64,000 nucleotides of DNA, taken from assembly GCA_947172415.1 (NCBI GenBank), contig OX359202.1, forward strand, positions 5,132,899 to 5,196,898, written 5' to 3'. The stretch comes from Chondrosia reniformis (taxonomy: Eukaryota > Porifera > Demospongiae > Chondrillida > Chondrillidae). Of the stretch, positions 55,325-64,000 are shown one piece after another (position 1 is the stretch's first letter; each line of letters begins with the position of its first letter). Under the pieces are notes generated by a model that saw only the letters and a list, made by a program, of their open reading frames with translations, did no database searches and was not told where the DNA came from. The position numbers and the translations under genes were made by a program.

Positions 55325-58300
55325 ATGATGAGTGGAATATTTAAGGGAATTCATATCTACCTTGTAGAGGATGGCCTGAATGAACCAGATAAGGTACCTT
55401 GAAGGACTGATGTTTTGCACTTTTCATTCAAGGCTTGATCATATGTAGAAGCTAAATCGTGTTTCCGTATGCGTTGTCCACTAGCCGCACTGTTTGTGTT
55501 TCGTCTCATTATCCATAAATCTATGACTCCAAAAATGCTGACATGATATTACAGTAAATGGCTCCTCTCATGTTTGATCTTATTACTACATTCCTTGAGC
55601 TGTACCACCCTTTCTTCATTGGCCTCAGGTGAAGCAGCTTCTGAGGGAAGGAGAGGCCTCTAGTGAGTACTACTATACAGATTTGGTGGATGTAGTCGTG
55701 TGTGACGAGCCTGGGGGACTTGGGGACGTTCCCTCCTCAAATGAGAACAGCCAGACCCCTCCAATTGTGAAATCAGACTGGGTTGTGCTTTCCCACAAGT
55801 GTGCTACAATACTAACGTATCCTTGGGTTGCTAAGCAATAACACTGTGAATATCTTTTCAATACATTCCTATACTATGTAACACTGTGCTGCACAGTATG
55901 AGAAGTTTCCAATGATTTTCTTTTTGATAATGGGGCTTTTGCACAGGTATTATGCAATCAATTCTTTTTTAATAGTATAAGAATCTCCTTTCTTTGGAAA
56001 GAGAGGTCTTTGAGGCCAGAACCTCCTAACGTTCTCACCACAAGGATTGAATCATAGATATATATGTAGTGTTATATGGCAAGAATTTGTACTGTAGCGT
56101 AGTACATATGCAATGTATGCTCCTTAACCAGTTCCTCTAGCAAAGAACCATTCCTCCTCACAGAAAAGAGATTGTTCAGTGGATTTACATTTTGTCCGTC
56201 CAAGGTTAGACACTTGTTGAGTCGTAGCTATCATTAAATTTGGGTTGTTTGACAAGATACAAAGTTGGTGGTTAACACTTTAGTTACGTTGTAGCTATTA
56301 AAGTTCAGTCATTTAGGGATCACTGATTGTAGTGGTTAGATTTGACATCTGTAGACAAATAGTATCACTAAAGTATGTAACTACACCAACACACAAGTAC
56401 TGTATGAATTTATTTAAATGTGCCAATCTCAGGAACACACACTATAGGGCAATTGCCCCATGAATAATCAAACACACTATTTTTCTTACATGCTACATCT
56501 ACTTTGGAACAAAAGGCCTTTAGGGAACTAAACCTAGCGAGAGCTTTGGATGAGGATACAAGAGTTTTCTTCTTCTACACTGGATGCTACACTGCATTCA
56601 AAGGAATGAAAAATCTAATATACCATTTTCCTACATGCTATGCCTATTCTGTAAAAAAGCCTATAGGGGAACTAAACCCGAAGAGAGCTTTGGATGAAGA
56701 TACAGGAGTCTTTTCTTTCTTCTTTTCCTTTCTTTTATCTTCTTCTCCACTGGGTCAGACAGCTGTTACTGGGAATTCCACCCTTCATCAGTGTTCCTGG
56801 GAGTCTTTGTCTTTTTCTTTATCTTGATCTTCTGTGAATCCTATTCTAAATTCTAAACAGTATACAATATAACTACAGCTGGGTCTCTTGTGGTGTTAAT
56901 ACAGTAGAAACTGATTTTTATAGTTTTCAAATAAAGAAGCTATTTACATCAACAAGCAGATATACTAGCAAGATATTGAGGAGTGCGGTGTAAGAGGTTT
57001 CGATGGAGGACTATATGTGATAAAATATGTAACTAATATTACGCATTAGATGATAGGGATTTCTTTTATATTTGAGATGGTTCATCTTTAGTCATTTGAG
57101 CACCTGAAGAAGGTCCCAGGGTTGAAATGTCCGATTCTCAAGAAAACAAACTGTCTCTAGACATTCAAAAAATAAGATGAACCATCTCAAAAATAATATT
57201 ATCCATCTTAATGACTTTTAATTCTCTTTGTTAGTTGACAAAGAAGGACCAAGATCGGTTGTGGGCAATGATTGTCTTTTATGGAGGCACATGGCAGCAG
57301 AGACTGGACAAGAATGTTACCCATCTCATCACCATGGATACCCAATCAGTGAGTATACTTGTGTGCATGCTGTACAAAGCAAACTATCACAAGAAGGAAA
57401 TATGTTGTAATTCTAAGCGACCTCTTTCAGTATGTTTGTTTTGCTACTAAAATTTGGGTGATTTGATTAATATTTTAAGAGGAGGCAAATGCTCCCCCCC
57501 TTAATGAAATCCTGTGTGTGCTTCAAAAATGTCTCTCTCTCTCTCTCGTTACAGTCAAAATGTAGGTGGTTGGAGTCCCACACGAGTGTCAATGTGAAGG
57601 TGATCACACCAGAGTGGGTCTTGGACTCCATAGATGGCAGTTCCTTGTGTCAAGAAGAAGATTACCATCCCAAACATCTACAAGAGGACATTGCACAGCC
57701 AAGTGTGTCACTAAGTGCAGAGGAAACAGCAAAAGATGGCAGGAAAGAGAAACAGAAAGGTTTAACTGACAAAGACAGCCTGCTCCTGGAAAGTACACAA
57801 CAGGTCTCGTTATCATCCTCTTCCAATGAGACAGCTCGTATGCAGTCTAAGGCAACCTTAGCTCTCTTGCATACAGAATCAGATTTACTGCAAGGCTCTC
57901 CTACTAGAAAGGCTATCACACAAAAGGGAAGTTCACTTCAAGATCAATTCTTGAAGAGTAATTCACAAAGCCACCATCCTCCCGCCAGCCACCAGCCTCC
58001 CGCCAGCCACCAGCCTCCCGCCAGCCACCATCCTCCCGCCAGCCACCAGCCTCCCGCCAGCCACCAGCCTCCCGCCTGCCACCACCCTCCCGCCAGCCAC
58101 CAGCCTCCCGCCAGCTACCACCCCTCCGCCAGCCACCACCCTCCCGCCAGCCACCACCCTCCCGCCAGCCACCACCCTCCCGCCAGCCACCACCCTCCTG
58201 CCAGCCACCATCCTCCTGCCAACCACCAGCCTCCTGCCAGCAACCAATCCAGGGAGGACCTAGGTGAGAGTAGAATAGTAAAGACTGGATCTGAAGCAGG

Positions 58301-61300
58301 TACGATTGTGCTGATATCACCAAATGAAGATGTAAGGACCTGTGATGCATCCTGTCAGAGGTTAGAGGCAGAGGAGAAGCCAGCCACAGTGAATGCAACA
58401 CTTCTTAAGGGAATGTACTTCTTCATTGCTGGCTATCAACGAACAATGCGGGAAGAGACTATTAAGAAATGGCACAAGGTTTGCATCAAAAAATATCTGT
58501 TTTTATTGTGTCTCGCAGCAGTTCAATGTTTTCCAATGTGGATGTGAGGCATTAGTTTACATGAAAAACCTATTATACCATTTTCCTACATGCTATGCCT
58601 ACTCATTAAAGAGCCTATAGGGAACTAAACCTGGTGAGAGCTTTGGATGAAGTCTTTTCTTTTCTTTTCTTTCTTCTTCTGCTCCACTGGGCCATGATAA
58701 GGGAACTTGTATGCTCTCCGTCCCCACCCCCCCACCACTAAGGACTTTTTACCTCCATTTGATTAAGTCATTCTCCCAGTATTAGACAGGAACCTCCATG
58801 ATAATGTAATCCATCTGCTTGTTGTCTAGGTGATGATGTAATTTATCTGTATGTTGCCTAGGTGATAGAAGAACATGGAGGTGTGGTGTTATTGGAGTAT
58901 GACAGTGAGAGATGTACTCATTTAGTAGTCAATACGTCAACCAGTCCAGTTTTTGAGCAAGTACGGACACTTGTAGATTACGTATAGTGTAGTCTATAAG
59001 AGAGGATATCCTATTGTATTATTATAATAATTAAAACTATAAATGTATTCATTGTTGATTTTTAGGGTGATAACATAATATATTGAATAGGGCAACCATC
59101 TTTTTTGTGCCATCCCTAATTAGAGAGTGCTGCTGTAATCTCTGATAATTCATGTTTAGCTATAACACTTTATAACACACCATTTTAAGATGTTGTTGAT
59201 TTGATTTACATACTTTCCACTTATATAGAATGAATATTGCCTAGTTATGATGATTAATACAATTTCTATGTGTAGCTTCTGTATGTCTGTTGTTAGGCTC
59301 TTGCTGATGGAAAATGTATAGCCTCAGCATACTGGCTGAATGATGTGCTAATGGAAAATGAGGTGTTTCCCCCAAAGAGTCCCCTTCATTTCCCTTTTGC
59401 TTTTGAAGAATCACCAATTCACAGATGTAAAGATGAATATGTAAGCTTGTCATATGTATGTATGTATGTAATCCCTATATATGTGTCCCTAATTACAGGA
59501 ATATCCTCATTTTAAAGTATGATTCTATGTATCAAAGCTATATGTTTGCATAGCTTTAACATAGATATGTTTTAGTAATTAAATGATGTGATTACTGCGA
59601 GAGACAATTTTGCAATCAAAAGCCTTTGTATTCTTAAAGCTACCTCTGGAATACATGGCTGTACATTGTTTATTTGTGTTATTGATGTTTATTTTCCTTC
59701 CCTTGATAGTGTATCTGTTGGACTAATTTTACTGGTGTCAATAGACAGATTCTGAAGGACACTATAAGACTTGCTGGTTTTCCGTACACAGGATTTCTCA
59801 GCAAAAAGACAACTCATCTCATCTGTCAGAGGTATGTACGTATCTATGCTTGCTGCCTTTGCATGAATATAAGTGATAATCAAAGCTCAGTAGTCTTGAT
59901 CTATTAATGAAGGGAGAAAGTATAAAAAGTAAATAATTCCCACCCACAACTGTATTATAATTTCCTGTGATATTTTACAAATCCTACCTTGAAATCTACA
60001 TTATATTACAATTGCAGTTGGCTATGTATATATTTACATAAAGTAGACATTTAAATTGAACTAGTTCTAATTGCTATAGCCACCAGTGCTCTGCTCCTCG
60101 CAATCAATGCCTCCCTCACTCTTGCGTTTTCATGTGTTTGAACTTATAACTGATAGATACGTATCTCTCTCATCTACTGAATCTCTTAATGGCAGGCCTG
60201 AAGGAGTTAAATACAACACAGCTCTGGAATGGGGTATTCATACATTGAACTCAACCTTCATTACAGAAATACTCTATGGTATGTGTCTGCATCACATGGT
60301 TGTCACATGGTTGTCACATGGTTGTCACATGGTTGTCACATGTGGCTTGTTTCCATGGAACTAATGTTTCAATGTAGATAGATGTCATTTTGATACTGAA
60401 ACTTGGCAGCTTTATCGAGGCCTCAATCCAAGATTAATTTCAACCCTGTTCCATTTTAAAATAAAAAGTGCTATACCAAAGTTTGTATGAAAATCCTGTA
60501 AATATTCTTTTGTGAAATTAGCAGTCATCAACACGTGAATCTTCCATATTATACATATTATATAACTAGTATATGTCTGTGAAACCTTTTTACAACCTGT
60601 AGAAACTGACTGACAGTTTAGTTGTGTATATAGATGTGTATTTCTGATATTGTGTAATATTGCATAATAATTCTGTACCTCTTATGTATGTATATTCAGA
60701 GGGATTCATTCCAGACATTCAACCAAGTCACAAAGACTTAACAATTAATGATAGCCTTGAAGTACCACCTGAACATCCATTCTGCTTGCTTCTACTAAGT
60801 AAGACATCTTTTAAATTCCTCCATATGCACACACATACATACACAACCTACATATGTATGTACTGATAGCAGTGCACTGGATTACCACGTATGTACTGTG
60901 TGCTATACGTAAGATGTTGCTATATCATATTTTCACTCTAAGTTTATTCAAAAGGATTAAATGCTTGTGGTTTAACTATCACTTTAATTAGACACCCATA
61001 TACATATGGAGTACATAGATCACTGTGCAAGTGTCTCCCAATTATGTGAGATGTGTTTCCTGTCCACACAGGACATTGGAAGAGGTTTGTCAATAAACCT
61101 TGTTCCGAGGTGGTTACATCTCTTGGTAAGAGGGCTCCGGAGAGTGACCTTCCTCAAGCTAAGCACTTTAAGCCCGTCAGTGGTAAAGTGGAAGGTCTGG
61201 CTACCTCACCTCAAGTGATGCTCACTGGCTTCACCAAAACTGAGTCCAGTGCTCTGTTACAAGTACGTGCTGTACATCTCAGGGCTGGAGGAAGTAAAAC

Positions 61301-63812
61301 TAAAAGTGGTCACACAATTTAAAATCTTGTGCAATGATTAATTTTACCTAAGTTTGTAGAGTCCCGCCAATCATTTTCTCAATCAGTTGATTCTTTATTT
61401 TTTCTTAAAAACAGTTATCTAAAGTTGTTTTAATTTATGCATTTCAAAATGTAGAAAGTTAAAGCCTTGGGCGGTGTTATTGTTCAGAATATTGAAGACT
61501 GTACTCATCTTGTGGCTAAAAAGGTAATAATACTCTCCAAACCTGTTAATGTCCTATTTGCTGATCATTGGTGTACAGCATATCTTTGTCTTTAGATATC
61601 TAGATCTGTGAAGTTCTTATGTGGACTGTGTCAGTGTAAATATATTCTCTCCAATAAGTGGATCACCCATGCTAAAGAGTTTGGAAGTTAGCTCGAGTTA
61701 TTATAATGTATAGTTATAATGTATAGTTATAATGTGTAGTTATAATGTATAGTTATAATGTGAAGTTATAATGTATAGTTATAATGTGTAGTTATAATGT
61801 GAAGTTATAATGTATAGTTATAATGTATAGTTATAATGTATAGTTATAATGTATAGTTATAATGTATAGTTATAATGTATAGTTATAATGTATGTATAGT
61901 TATAATGTATAGTTATAATGTGTAGTTATAATGTGTAGTTATAATGTGAATGTATAGTTATAATGTATAGTTATAATGTGTAGCTATACCCCACCCATGT
62001 CTCCTGAGGAGCACAAATGAGTAATGGGTAGAACCAAGGGGAAACCAGAATTTTCCCCCATTGCCACTCAAAGCCATTGACTATATACATATATATACTT
62101 GTATCTTAGTTTATATCATATACATACGTACGTACGTATATTCTAAAGTGTTATTGTTTAGAGGAAGAAGACTATATACTAGAGGATAGGAATGGAGAAG
62201 AGACATACGGAATTAAGTTAAGAGAGAGCCTTAAGAAAGCAAACAGGAGGAAATTACTAGATGTACGTATACAAGGGAATTATGTAGGGATTAAGGTTTA
62301 ACCTACATTAAAATAGTGGCAGCTGAAACATTATCGAAGGACCACACACATCTGTTTTGCCCTCCTTGGACTTCTGTATACACTTGTGGTGGACATAAGA
62401 ATTCTGTTGATTATTCGTACTGTAATTCATCCTAACTAGCTTTTGCATGGATTTGTGCACTTAATTCCTTATTCAAATACATACTGTGTATGCTAGTATT
62501 CTCTTCTAATATACCAATCAAAACTTAAGTACGTACATGTACATACATGTATGTTCCTTTTTGCAAAATACGTACATATACGTACATATGTATTTATATG
62601 AAATGAATTATACTTATGTGTATATGAATGATGCTAGAGGACTTGTAAAGTATAAATTATACGTGTGTATGCAGGGATTGTGTATTTATGCCACGCAGTC
62701 AGTAGTTCCAGAATATTCCATCTTAAAGGGAATAGTTCACTGTGCAGGAGGAAAGGTTTGTTCCTTACAAGCTTTTTAAAATGTAATCTTAAGACTGACA
62801 GTTCAGTACTTCTGTAAATATCCTCAGTGTTTCTACCTCACAAGAGTGCTGTATGTATGTATGTAGTTACTGAAGGTAACACTGATCATTCTCTCCCTCT
62901 TTCCTTTGACAGCTGTTGAACGAGATAGAACTCTTAAAGGAGTATAGTTCAGTTCTGAAAGGAGAGGTAGGTATAGGAAAAGTCTCAAAGTATATATCCA
63001 ACTATATTTTGCAATCTTTGAGATGGTTCATATTTGGTCTTTGAGCATCCAGAGATGCAGCTTGTCTTCTAGAGAGTTGGACATTTCAACCCTGGGGGGT
63101 TTTCTTCAGCGACTGATGGTGACTATTGGAGTTTGCTACTTTTATAGAGAATTTCCCTACCATTTCACATATTTACCAAGTTATGTGTTGAGACTAAGAT
63201 TGTATTATTACAACACATCAAATGATACAAGTATGCTTGTTTTTAACTGGAGATTCTGTTTATTTATGTATTAGAGTAAAATGTCACAGATGAACCAGCC
63301 TCTGGTAGTCATTTGCAGAGATGTAGATTTTGAGGATAACAAAACTGAAATGGAAATGTTTCTAAAGGCTAGAGTTTGTAAGAAACACATACAGTATCAT
63401 ATTTACCATTTAATAAAGAACACTTACAACTGATAAACTATATACATACGTACGTAGGTCTCTTTTATTCCACAGCCTGAAAGTTATAATTGGCAGGTTT
63501 TAAACTGCACACCAAGCTGTATGTATGTATTAGCAGATAATTGTAGTAGTATAATACATATATGTTTATTTAGAATAAAATATCCAGTTCTATAATAATT
63601 ACATATACTGTAATTTAAGTCTGTAAAATACGTAAATATGCACTCATTATACTTTATCTATATACATACTTTATTTATTCTTCTACCTCACAGCACTCTA
63701 CACACCAGAGCTAGTGTTTACTGGTATTCTAAAACAGGAGCTGCTGTTTGGTCAATGCAGAATCATTGTTCCAGGCCATTTTTATCAAAATGCCATGACA
63801 TCATCAAATTGA
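55325..63812 (+). CDS. PAXIP1: PTIP/PAXIP1-like BRCT-repeat protein
   Basis: Eighteen exons join in phase to 907 residues: 55325-55393, 55629-55816, 56132-56204, 57235-57348, 57555-58478, 58862-58960, 59297-59440, 59710-59831, 60196-60278, 60700-60798, 61072-61262, 61455-61523, 61596-61686, 62162-62262, 62675-62755, 62913-62966, 63275-63377, 63694-63812. N-terminal BRCT pair: IVKSDWVVLSHKCAT, LWAMIVFYGG, VTHLIT, VITPEWVLDSI, YHPKHL. A repetitive middle (about residues 285-380) is followed by further BRCT units (LLKGMYFFIAGYQ, CTHLVVN, TTHLICQR) and the C-terminal pair (VMLTGF, CTHLVAKK, KWITHAKEF, ESLKKANRRK, GIVHCAGGK, PELVFTGILKQ). PTIP works in the DNA-damage response and with KLL/MLL H3K4 methyltransferase complexes in the nucleus. 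Human PTIP (1069 aa) has a glutamine-rich middle; here it is replaced by H-P-P-A-S repeats. The alternative start is the next codon, also ATG. Confidence 0.87.
57070..57192 (+). mobile_element. Short element with inverted ends and a hammerhead-like core
   Basis: TTTGAGATGGTTCATCTT at the left is matched by AAGATGAACCATCTCAAA at the right. Inside, CTGAAGA (57104-57110), a weak stem and GAAATGTCC (57124-57132) mimic the core at 17855. It lies in the third intron of the PTIP-like gene, just upstream of exon 4. Confidence 0.55.
57966..58250 (+). repeat. Coding 18-bp minisatellite in PTIP-like exon 5
   Basis: About 16 units around CCTCCCGCCAGCCACCA encode (H/Q)-P-P-A-S-H repeats. All units are multiples of three and keep the frame. 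Variant residues (ACHHPP, SYHPSA, ANHQPP) show partial divergence. Confidence 0.93.
60294..60345. repeat. 12-bp tandem repeat after exon 9
   Basis: Four to five units of CACATGGTTGT lie 16 bp after the exon 9 donor of the PTIP-like gene. Confidence 0.8.
61690..61985. repeat. AT-rich 12-bp minisatellite
   Basis: About 24 units of GTATAGTTATAAT with variants GTGTAG and GTGAAG start directly after the donor of exon 13 in the PTIP-like gene. Confidence 0.93.
62995..63195 (-). mobile_element. Decayed Penelope-type terminal fragment, minus strand
   Basis: Read on the minus strand: ACCATCAGTCGCTGAAGA, then a stem of A/C-G/T pairs, then GAAATGTCCAAC. This parallels ACCATCAGTCACTGAGGA and GAAACGTTTGACC at 17846-17888. 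A predicted stem I (GTCG with CAAC, one mismatch) is kept. The outer part shares GAACCATCTCAAA with the element at 57070. It lies in the intron before exon 17 of the PTIP-like gene. Confidence 0.55.
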
Positions 63813-63864
63813 CATGTGAATGATTGATGTAGAGTTGTTGTTTTAAAGATTCAAATATAGTTTT

Positions 63865-63949
63865 TTAATTAGTGTCCTCCTCCTGATAAGGTTCTGCCAG
63901 TTGCTGGACCAGTCTCTTTCTCTTCTCAATTGTCTCATTCTCAATGGAG
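63865..63949 (-). CDS. Probable terminal exon of a convergent gene
   Basis: After a possible acceptor (TTATGAG on the minus strand) a frame of 27 codons reads YHSIENETIEKRKRLVQQLA, then EPYQEEDTN and a stop at 63867-63865. The charged, helix-forming composition looks like protein, and the frame cannot extend upstream because of a TGA. The rest of the gene would lie to the right of the window. No family can be named. Confidence 0.35.
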
Positions 63950-64000
63950 TGATAGTCTCATAATAGTGTATAGGCAACTGCAACTATGCAGGTGTACAGA

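Noticed and set aside
57916-58401. Glycine/arginine-rich minus-strand frames opposite PTIP exon 5
   Set aside because: They mirror the coding minisatellite of the PTIP-like gene.

Overview
This looks like metazoan nuclear DNA, most likely from a sponge. It is AT-rich, its genes are split by many short GT-AG introns, and it holds animal genes: kinesin light chain, PTIP/PAXIP1, the ABCD4 transporter and a DMAC1-like protein. Introns are full of minisatellites, small inverted-repeat elements and retroelement pieces. The sponge assignment is inference from gene style and content; no species-specific marker was tested.

Region 1 (1-20430) is a satellite block. A repeat unit of about 169 bp fills most of it, in minus orientation (about 950-3548 and 17995-20430) and plus orientation (3549-13780 and, as a diverged subfamily, 15730-17565). 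Part of it has a five-monomer higher-order period of 845 bp. Five copies of an unrelated GC-richer module (about 375 bp, with perfect hairpins) interrupt the array, as do a decayed gene fragment (13790-14270) and the 3' end of a Penelope-like retroelement with a hammerhead-ribozyme-like core (17566-17995).

Region 2 (20600-32160): two small tandem minus-strand genes of the DMAC1 type lie divergent to a complete 21-exon plus-strand gene for an ABCD4-type ABC transporter (650 aa, open frame through every junction). Its introns hold a tRNA-like unit, a 1.5 kb C-rich minisatellite and several shorter ones.

Region 3 (32390-38852): three tandem plus-strand genes encode a small, unrecognised single-pass membrane protein family with paired cysteines outside, a cysteine-dense stretch after the membrane segment and a conserved YxPLxNP tail.

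Region 4 (39791-41065): an uninterrupted minus-strand gene encodes a 2-oxoglutarate/Fe(II) dioxygenase-like protein. From 41066 to 43938 there is no convincing gene.

Region 5 (43939-55102, minus): a kinesin light chain gene of 15 exons (about 628 aa). Its intron between exons 5 and 6 carries a nearly intact non-LTR-type reverse transcriptase gene (48599-51802) with one in-frame TGA.

Region 6 (55325-63812, plus): a PTIP/PAXIP1 homologue of 18 exons (907 aa) with N- and C-terminal BRCT modules and a coding minisatellite. It shares a 222-bp divergent promoter region with the kinesin light chain gene. At the right edge is the probable last exon of a convergent minus-strand gene.

The host genes are unrelated housekeeping or regulatory genes, and I see no operon-like logic. 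The clearest local structure is tandem duplication (DMAC1-like pair, three-gene membrane family) and heavy intron colonisation. All exon coordinates were read by eye from splice signals, reading phase and remembered family conservation; no alignment or transcript data were used.
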